Below are positions 21,176 through 34,835 of a stretch of DNA of 64,000 nucleotides, in pieces (position 1 is the stretch's first letter; the number at the start of each line of letters is the position of its first letter). The notes under the pieces were generated by a model. The model saw only the letters and a list, made by a program, of their open reading frames with translations, did not search any database and was not told where the DNA came from. The position numbers and the translations under genes were made by a program. Origin of the DNA: Diplonema papillatum (lineage: Eukaryota > Euglenozoa > Diplonemea > Diplonemida > Diplonemidae); the NCBI GenBank assembly GCA_030068145.1, contig JAPJBO010000056.1:310001-374000 (forward strand). Direction: 5' to 3'.

Positions 21176-21420
21176 ATATGCCAGAACATGTGATCACATG
21201 CCATAACATGTGATCACATGCCATAACATGTGACCACATGCCATAACATGTGATCACATGCCATAACATCCGATCACATGCCAGAACATGTGATCACATG
21301 CCATAACATGTGATCACATGCCATAACATCCGATCACATGCCAGAACATGTGATCACATCCAGAACATGTGATCACATGCCATAACATGTGATCACATGT
21401 CATAACATGTGATCACATGG
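21176..21420. repeat. 20-bp satellite of perfect palindromes
   Basis: About 12 units of 'catgccataacatgtgatca' type. Most contain the 14-bp perfect palindrome catgtgatcacatg, with small variants (cagaacatg, catccgatc). The array starts abruptly after a gene-less stretch and decays at 'catggttcaaatgttcgtg'. Confidence 0.95.
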
Positions 21421-21598
21421 TTCAAATGTTCGTGTGATCGCATGGTTGTAGCATGTGAAACCTCATAAGTAGTGGGTCGTGTTACCTTTTCGAAACCAAG
21501 TCGCTTCGTCGAGAAGGAGAGGGGGGAAGATGGCACCTTTTGTCTTCTCGCGCACGAAATAGTGGTTCGGTTTGCTGATAACGCCGACTGATTCCCAA

Positions 21599-21628
21599 AA
21601 GACACAAGGTTTTGACCCTGCATGTTAT
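21599..21628. mobile_element. Solo terminal repeat of the MITE
   Basis: 'aaaagacacaaggttttgac' plus 'cctgcatg' matches the right terminal repeat of the 32988-33198 element, with no element body next to it. Confidence 0.6.
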
Positions 21629-21861
21629 AGATGGTGCAAGCCTTGGTGTCGCCTCGCGTCTCCAGGACGAAAGGCGACACTGACAAGGGCTGCCGGTCAT
21701 TTTTCTTTCGAGAATACGATCAGATCGACAGTTCTGTTTCCGCACGTTCCTCGCCCAAACCGCGAGGGCGGCTGGGCTACGAGTGGCGCCGAATGAATAC
21801 GAAGCGAACGGAGAGAAGCGACCGCATCAGTTCGTTCGAACGACATCATGTTTTTCGTTGA

Positions 21862-21985
21862 CCGCACTACCCTGAGCCCAAATCCTGGACGTGGGTTCAG
21901 GTGGCAAATTTGGCAAATGATCATGATCAGAAGGTCCTACTTGGGCGGTTCAGTTTCCTCACACATTGCATGTGGCTAAAAAAAA
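21862..21985 (+). repeat. Interspersed repeat family G, copy 1
   Basis: About 120 bp shared almost base for base with 29812-29930, including 'ggcaaatgatcatgatcaga' and 'cctcacacattgcatgtggc'. Confidence 0.85.
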
Positions 21986-24956
<2,971 letters not shown>

Positions 24957-25095
24957 ACTGAAGATAGACTGAAGATAGACTGAAGATAGACTGAAGATAG
25001 ACTGAAGATAGACGGAAGATAGACGGAAGATAGACTGAAGATAGACTGAAGATAGACTGAAGATAGACTGAAGAAGACTGAAGAAGACTGAAGTG
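24957..25095. repeat. 12-bp tandem repeat (agatagactgaa)
   Basis: About 11 units of 'agatagactgaa', two with a T-to-G change (agatagacggaa) and the last ones shortened to 'gaagaagactga'. Confidence 0.95.
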
Positions 25096-25629
25096 GACTA
25101 TAATCGCCCGTGATAGCCTACGATAGTTTTGGGTTAGAATGCAAAGAATCTGTGGCGATAATCTGCATTAGCCACTGGATGACTACCTCTTCGATCGTAC
25201 CGTGTCGCCTACGATAGTTTCAGCTTAGTGTGAGTTTGATGAGCAAGGTGTCCAGCTGCCCCATCGCAAACCCGGGGAGGTCACCGCAGCCGCGAGGAAC
25301 CTTCGTTTGCTTTTTTTTTTTGTGTGTTACCGTCGATCCCGCGGCCCGTGCCGACTTTTATTTTCGGAGCGAGTGCTCGCTTGAGGACACGGGGGTTTTA
25401 CTCGCGGTGAGGCTTGGCGCTAAGCAACAAAATAATGGACCAGCGCAGTGCGTGACGGTAGGTTGTATCTGGCGCCAGCTCCCTTAGGTGCAGCCGGCCC
25501 GCCCCCGCACATTTGTCGTGTGGAAGCGGCGGACAGACTCAAGGGCAGCAAAGCGCGCGGGCGTCCTCCCGACACGTCTGGCGCCGCAAAGTCGAAACGA
25601 GGTTCGGCCAGTTATTTTTGAAGGCACGC

Positions 25630-25925
25630 CTTATCAAAAACACAGGCGCTTCGTTTTGTTTGTGCGTGCTGGTTGATCGGGTTTCCAATTGTATTTACCT
25701 ATAATATTATACCCTGGTTCATTTTCAGGTTCGGAATTTTGATCGACCACCAACACACGCTGCCGACGTCGTTTTAGCCTGCGCAACACACTGAAGGGCA
25801 ACCCCGTAAGATTGCGTTTTTTTGTTTGTGTGCACTAGCGGAACTCACCTGCTTTGGTAAGTTTCATGTAGTACGCTGCCAACTACAATTTTTTAGTACC
25901 AACAATGCATTGTTAACACAAAAAA
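25630..25925 (+). repeat. Family B copy followed directly by a family A copy
   Basis: 25635-25815 carries the B words ('gcgcttcgttttgtttgtgcg', 'acgctgccgacgtcg', 'tgaagggcaacccc'). 25815-25925 carries the A words ('gtgcactagcggaactcacc', 'ctgctttggtaagtttca', 'caacaatgcattgtt'). Confidence 0.8.
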
Positions 25926-26555
25926 AAAAGGGAGTAACAGTTCGTTCCCCCTCTCCTCTTCCCGACGACAGCAAGTGTCAGACCAGCCCCGCCCATCCAA
26001 GGCAGCTGATTCCTTTGGGCAGGTTTTTCTCTACCGGCGGGAAGGTGTTTGGGGCTGACTGCTTTTTTACAGATTCGCGTAGCGGGGCTTGTTTTGTTCT
26101 TGCGGTGGAACGGAAAGAAAGGAGACGACTCTCGCCTCTCCCTCACAAGAAAGAAATAGATGTGCCGAGCTTCAGTCGGTGAGAGACGCGCAAATGCCGC
26201 ACTTTGTGGTACCAGCGCCCAATACAAGAATTCTTAAAACTACGGCGGTTTGCTACTCGGAGGACGAGGGCGAACCTGTTGTACACAACGCTTTTCTTCT
26301 GGTTTCAAATAGCATCAATTTAGTGAAAGTTAGGTTTTACCTGCAACTGTTTCACAAGTCACGGGAATACGGGCAGTCGCGCCTTTGCAGTGTCAGGGTG
26401 TCTGACCCACCCCCCTTCCTCTTCGTGTTTTCTCAATGGCGTCGCTACAGCACTGGCCTTTACGAAAGGAAACCCCCTTGGGTATCGGATAGGTTGCGCC
26501 ACCGTTCGCCTATTACACTGCATGGGCCAGGGGCATCTAACGTGTCGATGTTGCA

Positions 26556-26696
26556 TCATGACACAAGAAGACCCGTGGACGCCGGTTCGTGAACAGCCGC
26601 CCCGGTTTCGCGCATTTCACCCACCGCCAACCCGCAGGGCGCCCTTTGCAAACGAGAAAACTGACTGAGGCTCCCCCCTGGTGCACGCGCTTCCAT
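26556..26696 (-). CDS. Candidate short exon or small protein (46 aa)
   Basis: ATG to TGA, starting right after a 55-base pyrimidine-rich tract (CCCCTCCACCTTCCCCCAAC type). The peptide contains RAPCGLAVGEMRETGAAVHE and ends ASTGLLVS. Third positions are GC-rich. As the tract ends just before the ATG, the first AG lies inside the frame, so this may instead be a terminal exon. Unidentified. Confidence 0.28.
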   Translation of the reverse strand: MEARAPGGSLSQFSRLQRAPCGLAVGEMRETGAAVHEPASTGLLVS

Positions 26697-26929
26697 CCGG
26701 GCAGAAGACGCGACAGGGGGTTGGGGGAAGGTGGAGGGGGCCAAAAAAAAAAAATCCTGCGCCGTGCAAACCCCCAGGAGCCTCCAGAAAAATATTCGGT
26801 GCGCTGCTGGACCTTCCGCGGTTCGGTCCAATTGATAACAATTCTTTGCCGAGCCGCGTTTGCTTTTCGACCCTCGCCGTGTCGCCCCACCGCAGCAAAA
26901 AAAAAAAAAAGAAGAAAAAAGGGGGGAGA

Positions 26930-28900
26930 TATAGAGTTTGTTTGTGCGTATGTGCGATCACCTGTTTGGTCATTTCCGCAGTACGCTGCTAACCATGTCA
27001 CTTTTTGATAATGACAACCGCGGTTGTTGCCATAAAAACGAAGGATCTCGTGCCACTTCGCGTCGTCACCACCGCGCCACCGGTGCAGGGAGAAAGGGGA
27101 CGGCGTGGGCTGAAAGGGGATAGCACTGCGCTAGTCAACACGTGTCAAGGGCAGCACACGGGCGAGCTAGGGCGAAATAGCGCTCTGCGCACCTCCCCGT
27201 TACTGCAACGAAATCTCGGTCCGCCATCACGTGTAGGGCATTGGTGCGTTGATACGTGGTGCTTGATGTTTGGGGAACATCCTGTGAGCCGGTCCATCCC
27301 CTCTTGATAGACCGTGATAGACCGAAGAATACGGCACCGGGCGATTCGACGCAGCTCTGGGGACTAGCGATGGACCTGATAGACCGTGGTGGACCGTGAT
27401 TCACTGTGATAAACAGCGGCAGGCGCTTCGATGCAGTTCCAAGAGAAGGGACGGACCGGCTCATCCTGTACTGCGTTGCGCTACAGGCACGCATCAACAA
27501 CGGGAGGTGGGCACTCGTGAAGGGGTTAGATAGATGCACACACACGCGCGATTCCAGAGATTACTACGGGTGCAAATGCAAATGACGCGCTTCTTCGGCA
27601 TCTTCCGCGAAGCGGGGAGCGGTCCGGTCTGGCGCCCTCGCAGGGGCAGGTGAACTGGATTGGATCATCTCCTGTTCAATCCTTTGAGTTTGCTCTTCTT
27701 CTTTTTTTTTTTTTTCTTTTTTTTTGGTGCTGTTGTTGGTGTTGTTTGAATCGTTTTAACGGGCTTCAGCGGAGGATTGCCATCAATTCCCGCTGCGCGT
27801 CAGCTGAACACACCTCGTCTTCGGTGGGTGAGTTGGTTTGGGTGGTGTATTCACAGTGCGTTTTATGTGTGTTACCGTCGATCCCCAGGGACGATCGGCT
27901 TGGTTTCCAGCGACTTTTGTTTCAACTTTCCCCTGCACTCGGAATGCCTCAGGGGCGACGCTTGCTAAGTTGGTGAGGGAGCGCCGCGCCGTTTGCGATG
28001 AAGTGACTCTGGAGAGTGCGTTGCCCAGGGTAGTCGAAGGCCTGACAGTCACACTATTGCAACAAATTTACGACTCTGGAGAGTGCCTTTTTTGCCAAAA
28101 CGTTTTGGCAAAGAGGAGCAAAGGACGGAAGTCCTGACGCGATTCGACGCAGCTTAGCGTCGTCCGAAGTGCATGCACCGCATCGAAATTGCGTACGGAC
28201 ACATCCCATAGCGGTCAGCCTCAGCCACAGGGCGGGAGCGTAGCACAGTGCCAAACTCCTATTCGAGCTTTGCACTTCTGCGCTCTTGCCCCTCCCCTCC
28301 TTCACCCCCCCCTCTTGGGCTTGGCACTTCTCATCGTATTTTGACAACTTTTCAAACGTAATTCCAATAGAACTCCCGTTATCTTCTCATTTTTTTCTCT
28401 TTCGCTTCATTTTTTTTGTTTTCACATCCAAAGAAACCCCCGGAAAAGGAAGTGGGGCTTGTGCTGGGCGCATCATTCTGCTCTGCCGCACGCCTGATGG
28501 AGCTGCAAAACCTTTGACCTTTGTTACACACCCTCTCCTGCCGAGCAGTGAAGAGCTTGTGAGACACGCTTTAGGGGGGGGGTATGGGCTATAGCAACGT
28601 GCTTGGAGTGTGGCTCGACTCCTTTAATTTTTGTGGACGGTGGAGGCTCCAGACTTTGCCTGTGTCGGTGACAACGTCGGGGCAGACTCGAATGGAGTCG
28701 TACTGCGTGGCTGCGGTGTGAGTCGGGGGTTCATTCCCGTCAATGGCTGGTTCACCCATGATACGAAAGCATCCTGCAGGGATTTCCTTTCGTTAGGTTG
28801 GGGAAGGGGTGGTGTGGGCGTTGGGTTGGAAGAAACACGAATGAAACACGAACGGGCGATGTGAGACAGCCGAGAGACAATATGACGCGGATGGGGGAGG
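26930..28900. other. Spacer with family J and a degenerate family A copy
   Basis: A degenerate family A copy at 26935-27000 and family J at 27305-27470 ('gatagaccgtggtggaccgtg'). Overlapping open frames on both strands at 27000-27545 cannot be resolved. Poly-T/poly-A runs are common. Confidence 0.4.
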
Positions 28901-28904
28901 AGAA

Positions 28905-29000
28905 TAAGGCAAGAACGTGCTTGGAATGGTGTGTGCGTAAAACCCGTGTCCTGTCTGCACCGTGTTTCGGTCTTTTAAGCCACGGACACAGTACGCTGAC
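28905..29000 (+). repeat. Interspersed repeat family D copy
   Basis: 'caagaacgtgcttggaatgg' and 'tttaagccacggacacag' as in 60145-60240 and 56625-56710. Confidence 0.75.
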
Positions 29001-29811
29001 CATCTGGGGACGGGAGAGAGGGCAGGAAGAAGGCCTTCCTTTGTGCGGTAAACTACTATTCTCTGGTGTTCGTCGGACAAACGAATGCAACCCGGGTCGG
29101 TTGCGAGTTGAGAGGTGTCTGGGGGTGGGGGGCTTTCTGCATTTCGTTCAGGCAGAAACGCCGCTCCGTGTTTGTTGACGAGCACCAAAGTCTTCTTCGA
29201 CAACGAAGAGAAAAAGAACGGAGTGCAAGACACTCCGCAAAGTGAGGAATGAAACCATGGGGGACCGAGGGGGTCTCTGTTTTTTTTTTTTTTTTTTTTG
29301 TGTTTTTTCTTCTGCTTTTTTTTTTAATGCGCACCTCGTTCTTCGTCGCGGGTTTCGCGCGTGGGAGAGGAAAAGAAGAAGAGGTGGAGTCAATGGCCTC
29401 AGCTGACACAGAGCTTTGAATGCCTTGTCCTAGCAAAAAAAAAAAAAAAAAAAAAGCCGTGTCCGAAATCGTGGCAGCGCATCGTGAGAAACCCGGGGCT
29501 GGGGGGCGTTTATGAAGGGAGTGGTGACTTCTCGCGTCGGCCGCGCGCAGGCTTCTCCCGTCCCCCGTTTCGTGTGACTGTTCGTTTTCCTCGTCAACCC
29601 CGTAGACGGGCGTGTGAAACTCGCTTGGGCGGATACCTGCTGGAGCTGGAACACCTTTTACGCGCGTTTGTTCGGGAGGGGCTGGACCAAAAAAAAAAAA
29701 CAGCCCTTTACAAACAGTGCGCGGAGGGGTCCAGCCTCAGAAGCTGAAAGCGTCAGAAACCGTGCACCTCGAGAGTAGGAGAAAGTAGAACAGGGAAACT
29801 AGAGTTTTCGT

Positions 29812-29930
29812 TGACCTGAGCCCAACTCCTGGACGTGGTTTCAGGTGGAAAATTTGGCAAATGATCATGATCAGAAGATCCTACTTGGGCGGTTCAGTTT
29901 CCTCACACATTGCATGTGGCTAAAAGAAAT
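29812..29930 (+). repeat. Interspersed repeat family G, copy 2
   Basis: Nearly the same as 21862-21985; see that entry. Confidence 0.85.
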
Positions 29931-30244
29931 CGGGTGTCACGCCTGCTTTGCGGGCACGTGTTTGCACACGTTTTAGTTGTAGCACGCCCGCTTTGCGGGT
30001 CCCCGCGTCTTAGGCTATAGAGTTCTATAGACTCCACTGTGCAAAGCGGGTGGACCTCGGGGGAACGGTAAGAAGACTCGGTGGATGGACGCAGTCGCCT
30101 TGCTCTCTGCCCTTTTTTGTTCCGGCTGTTTCTCACCCCCCTGCTCCTAAGGACACCGGCCTGCCGGGATGGCTTCGTCGTCGTCAGAGAAAACGGGCAC
30201 CACACAAAACAAAAGGAAGAAGAAGAAAAAAGCAAGAACTACTC

Positions 30245-30690
30245 GAGGGACTGCCTTGTGCTCATTTCGAAGGAGGTGTCTTTTTTATTGAACGCTTACG
30301 CACGCCACTAAACCCAGATTTACCGGTGTTTCGTGTGGGCTGCAGCAAATTTACCTCCTTTGATCTATCGCAACTGGCAGTCTCCTCAAGCATTTCCTAC
30401 AAAGCGGGTGCTTGTACAAAAAAAAAACAAGAAACAGTCTAGAAAACAAAATACTCGGAGGAGCCGGTTGCTTCATTTCGACAGAGACGCTGGAAGAGAG
30501 GGGGGAAGAGACACGATGGCAATGCAACTACAAATTGGATCTTCTCTGTTGATCGGCTTACGCCCGGCACACAATCCAGATGTGCCTGCGTTTCGTGTGG
30601 GCTGCAGCAGCACATGCCTTCCTTTCCTTTTTTGTGATTTTGCAACTGGCGCTTCCTCGAGTACTTCCTCAAAGATGCTTATTCAAGAGA
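30245..30690 (+). repeat. Interspersed repeat family C, two direct copies
   Basis: Copies at about 30250-30430 and 30510-30690. Shared words are 'cgcttacgcacgccactaaa' / 'ggcttacgcccggcacacaa', 'gtttcgtgtgggctgcagca', 'caactggc' and 'acaaa/aaga...gcttgta'. Confidence 0.75.
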
Positions 30691-30836
30691 AGAAGGCAGC
30701 ACAACAGCGGAGCAACGTGCGCGTGAAGTGTCGCGCGCACACGGGCGCGAAGGCAAAGAAAGAAGAGGAAAGGAATAGTTGAGTTGCAGCTCTTGACAAA
30801 GATAGATGGAAAAAAGAAGGTGGTTTTATTCTTCGC

Positions 30837-30985
30837 TTTTTCTCACGAACAGGGGGGTCGGTCCTGCTTTTGGCTTTGTAGGTTCTCCCGACTCCCCAAT
30901 TCGTGGTCAGCACAAACTCAAGAGGTCTAGTCAACTATTCCCTGCAGAATTGGCATACTTTCAAGAAAAAATCAAAAATTGTCGA
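30837..30985 (+). repeat. Interspersed repeat family K
   Basis: 'ggtcctgc...ctcccgactcc...cgtggtcagcacaaact...cctgcagaattggcatactttcaag' recurs at 33930-34065 and 60818-60955. Confidence 0.7.
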
Positions 30986-31344
30986 AGTCAGACTGAATAG
31001 AAAAGAAAAAAGATGGGAAAGAGGCAGATCAAGACTCGCCTGGGAACCCACGAGGACCTTGGGGTGGGAGGGTGAAGAGTGGAACGCGGGACGGTGAATT
31101 CAGAGGCGGCAGCGCGTGCTCGGGGACCGAAAGCCCAGATCCTGAAGATCACGAGCGAGGGTTGTGACGGGGTGGAGAAGGCGTTGATTGACCGTCTCGG
31201 GAACGCAAAGTGTACTGTGTCACCCTCCCCAGGGTGTTTCTAGCATGTCCCAACCTCCGCCGTTGACCCAGGTTCGTCGGGTCAATGGCGAGCGGTGGAC
31301 CCCTGTTTGGGGCGAAGGAGGGCGTACTTTTTTTTTTTAACATA

Positions 31345-31495
31345 CCACGCTGGCAGGGCCTTATATATAAAAATTCCTCCCGTGTAACTGTCCATAAGTT
31401 GCTCGGAGTTACTAAAAATCCCAGTTGCGGCACAACTGCACCTTTATGTAACCGACAGGGTGCACCTCTTTGTGGTTGTCACTACTGTCCATCAT
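31345..31495 (+). repeat. Interspersed repeat family M
   Basis: Inverted relative of 58200-58360 in BUD23 intron 1: 'gtgcacctctttgtggttgt', 'ggccttatata' and 'taactgtccataagttg' occur there as reverse complements and in reverse order. Confidence 0.8.
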
Positions 31496-32169
31496 AGAGA
31501 CTGTCCTTCGGAAGCAAAAGAGCCATGCGAAGAAGGCGAGTGTTGGGGTACTGTAGCAGTGCGCCGGGATCATTCAAGAACACTTGGCAGTCTGCAACAG
31601 CAGGGCGGACAGCTGCAGTCTTCGCTTTCTTGGCAACATGTCATGAAACAATACACGAGCCAGAAATACCAGCGCCGCAGGTGCGGAAAATTTTTTCAAG
31701 CTATTGGGCCAGTCGCAGGTTCCAAAATTGAGGCTGTACGTTGCTTCAACGATGATCCAAAGGTGCAGTAACCGGTGCTGTGTACTGCTAGTGTGACTGC
31801 TGTGCTGTAGCACTACTACTGGGCCCCTCAGCCGGGGCATTCTGTGCTTTTTTTTTTTTTTTTTGGTTGCTCGGACTTGGTCCGAGCACCAGACCCATAT
31901 ATAAGCCACTGCACGCTGGACATGTCAGTAAAGTGGGCAGCGTTGGAACCTGCCATGTAAAGATACAAAACAGGTCCTTCGCACACACATTTCAAATCAC
32001 TGGGCGACACTTACACACACAAAGAGGAAGAACTAAAACAAGCTTCCTCTTGTTCACATTACTTGAGCCGCGGGAGTCCGACAGGTTTCTCCACACGCAC
32101 AGGCAAAGAAAGTCCGGTAAGGTAAAGTTTGCCAGGTTATGTTTGATTCGCTACATAATTTCTTTCCGA
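31496..32169. other. Spacer, no supported gene
   Basis: Nothing recognised. A poly-T run lies at 31850-31864. A plus-strand frame covers 31867-32229 without family resemblance. Confidence 0.4.
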
Positions 32170-32459
32170 TCATCCTTCCCTCCAGGGGCGGATGCCAGCA
32201 GGAAACGCTCTTGCGAAGTCTCTGGGTGACTGCTCTCTATCGAGCAGTCTCTTGTGCGTGTTGGTCAACAACGGCTTCGATAGCCCCCGCATCACCGCTG
32301 ATGTGACACAAACTCTCGCCAGAGGGGGCGGGACGGGTGGGGGGTGTGGCGAGAGTAGTGGCTGGATGCCGTTCTCGGTCTCGAACGTGCCTCCCGCCCT
32401 GTTTGGTTTCGCCCCTTTTTTACGTGTCACTGGAACCGTTCTAGCCAGAGATTGGCCCA
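32170..32459 (-). CDS. Candidate terminal exon, unidentified protein
   Basis: 95 codons after two leading bases, ending in TGA. The exon starts after a very good acceptor (CTCTTCCCCCTCCCCACC... CATTCACAG). The peptide contains a proline-rich stretch (SPHPPPVPPPLARV) then KPLLTNTHKRLLDREQSPRD and ends PAGIRPWREG. The plus strand also has a good acceptor (CCTTCCCTCCAG before ATG at 32192) and an open frame of 116 codons. I favour the minus strand because the gene array runs that way. Confidence 0.35.
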
Positions 32460-32774
32460 CTGTGAATGGGACGGTGGGGAGGGGGAAGAGAGGAAGCGAG
32501 GGGAGGAATAAGATCGCCTTGTCCCGTAGCCCGATTTCGTAGTGTTTCTCCTACCTGCTGTGACCACGGGATGGCTATTATATGAGAAGGGTCATCTGCG
32601 CGTCTATACCGCCGGGCTGCTCGGTCTTTGGCTAGTCTGCTTCGTGTTTCATGGAGTCGGGGTTTTCAAGTCTCCGGTTGGCACATGGGACGGGGTGGTG
32701 AGAGGAGAAGTTTCGGCGGCGTCGCCGCCCGCAATCCCCGAACCTAACGTGCACACCCTTTGTGGGGGGGGGAT

Positions 32775-32845
32775 TAGTTTAACGTTGAGGCAGAACACTG
32801 CCTCGCATGCATGTTTGATGCTAGCATCAAGTCTTCGTCTTCCTC
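32775..32845 (+). repeat. Interspersed repeat family H copy
   Basis: 'gcctcgcatgcatgtttgatg' and the palindrome gatgctagcatc, shared with 62950-63025. Confidence 0.8.
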
Positions 32846-32987
32846 CGTTCTTTTGTGTGGGGAACGTGTGGGGAAGGGGCACTTGCATGGTGTTCGTGAT
32901 TCTTGCTTTCTAGCGTTTAATTCTGCTCGCTTCCTCAGCCATGCTGCCTATGGCAAACGACCGTGTTGCACCTCGGGGGTTCGGATA

Positions 32988-33198
32988 TCATGCAGGGTCA
33001 AAACCTTGTGTCTTTTTAAAACGCTCCCGCGGGGCCGATGGCCCCCAAAAAAAAAATTTGGAAAAAAAAAATTGCTCGACTTCCTCAAGAATTACCGCAG
33101 TCTTTGTTCCAAAGCTTTAAAATTCAAAAACCCCAATTTTTTTCCGGAAATCTTTTTTGGCCATTTCCAAAAAGACACAAGGTTTTGACCCTGCATGA
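32988..33198. mobile_element. Intact MITE with perfect 30-bp terminal inverted repeats (211 bp)
   Basis: The left end, 32988-33017 (tcatgcagggtcaaaacctt...), is the exact reverse complement of the right end, 33169-33198 (...ggttttgaccctgcatga), over 30 of 30 bases. The interior is non-coding: 'cgcggggccgatggccccca', then AT-rich with A and T runs. No target-site duplication is obvious (left flank ggata, right flank aatct). A truncated relative is at 12795-13000 and a solo end at 21599-21628. Confidence 0.9.
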
Positions 33199-33199
33199 A

Positions 33200-34209
33200 A
33201 TCTTCCCTTTCGTGTACTGCCAGTCGATGGGGAGGTGAATGTGTGGTGACTGAATACACGACAGAGGTCCCGCCTCCGAAGCTGGAAGAAAATCGCGCTT
33301 TTCGGGGAGAACACCCAGTCGACCCGCCTGATCGACAGCCGCGATAGCAAAACAGAATTGTCGGAAGGCGCGTCTGCGTGCTTGCGGCCTTCGCCGTTGA
33401 TCTCCCAGGGGTATGGCCGGAGATACGACTAAACTGCCAGCAGCCCCGTGATATACAATATTCGATAACGAACAGACAGAAAGCGTGAGTAGGTTCCAGA
33501 TCGAAAAGAGAGAAGATTTGTCGAGGCACGTGTCTTCGCAGGGACCCAATCCGTTTTGCTCATATTACAGGGGGAGGTAGTAGCCCTAACGAGCGGGGAG
33601 ACAGGGAAGGTCGGCAAGCGGCCACGCATATCGAAAGCGAGAGAGCGTTCGATGGAAGCAGGATGGCGGAAGTCCTCCGCAGCACTTTTGCTTTGCTTGT
33701 CTGGAAGGGAGGAGGGGAAGCAGGACGTGCGACCCGGCCGGAAGCGGCTGCACAGTCGGTGGTTCATTGTCGCGGTCGGCCCAAATTGCCTGTTTCTTTG
33801 GTTCCTTTGGCACGCCAATCCTTTCTTGCTTTTTTGACCGCCAGGCAGCGTTTTTCCCGTGTGTTCTCCAGTGGAGCCCGACCAGCAATGCAACACAAAG
33901 ATCCATTCATAGGTGGGCCGAGAAAACACAGCCGGGGGGGTCGATCCTGCGTTAGGCTACGTCGGGCTTCCCGACTCCCGCAATCGTGAGCAAGAAGGTC
34001 GTGTCACAAGTATACCCAGCAGGATTTGCATACTTTCAGGGGGGAAAAAAGGGCAGTCAGGACCGGCTGGACAACTTCGCCACGCGTGCTTGGGCCCGCT
34101 GTCGGTGTGCCGTGGCTGGTGGCCGTTTCCTGCGCGTGATCGGGAAAATGGGGGTTTCCGATCGTGTGCGGATAAAGCACTCATCATATCATACCGCCAG
34201 CACCCTTGC
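33200..34209. other. Spacer with unresolved open frames and family K
   Basis: A plus-strand frame after the acceptor-like TTTTGCTCATATTACAG (33571) and a minus-strand frame of 166 codons (33429-33929) overlap; neither matches a known family. Family K copy at 33930-34065. Confidence 0.4.
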
Positions 34210-34835
34210 GCGGCTTAATGTGCAACAGACGCTGCAAGGGGTCGCTCGAGGCGTGGACTCGCAACGAGTCGTGAAGCTGACTGTGCAACAGACGCTGCAA
34301 AGTTCGCGCAAGGCGTGGACTCGCAACGAGTCATGAAGCTGACTGTGCAACAGACGCTGCAAGGGCCGCTCGAGGCGTGGACCCGCAACGAGTCATGTAG
34401 CTGCATGGGCAAACAACCGCTGCAAGGTTCGCTCGATGCGTGGACTCGCAACGAGTCATGTAGCTGAATGGGCAACAGACGCTGCAAGGGCCGCTCGAGG
34501 CGTGGACTCGCAACGAGTCATGTAGCTGCATGGCAAACAGCCGCTGCAAGGTTCGCTCGATGCGTGGACTCGCAACGAGTCATGTAGCTGAATGGGCAAC
34601 AGACGCTGCAAGGGCCGCTCGAGGCGTGGACTCGCAACGAGTCATGTAGCTGCATGGGCAAACAGCCGCTGCAAGGTTCGCTCGATGCGTGGACTCGCAA
34701 CGAGTCATGTAGCTGAATGGCAACAGACGCTGCAAAGTTCGCGCGAGGCGTGGACTCGCAACGAGTCGTGAAGCTGACTGTGCAACAGACGCTGCAAGAA
34801 GCCGCTCGAGGCGTGGACCCGCAACGAGTCATGAG
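34210..34835. repeat. ~60-bp satellite carrying a hairpin in each unit, about 10 copies
   Basis: Each unit holds gactcgcaacgagtc, a 6-bp perfect stem around CAA, plus 'gcaacagacgctgcaa' and a 'cgctcgaggcgtgg' or 'cgctcgatgcgtgg' variant. In the middle of the array two unit types alternate (…gggccgctcgaggcg… and …ggttcgctcgatgcg…), giving a dimeric higher-order repeat of about 125 bp. Open frames through it are by-products of the repeat. Confidence 0.95.

Noticed and set aside
21176..21420. CRISPR array
   Set aside because: Units are contiguous 20-bp satellite copies with no unique spacers, in a eukaryotic context.
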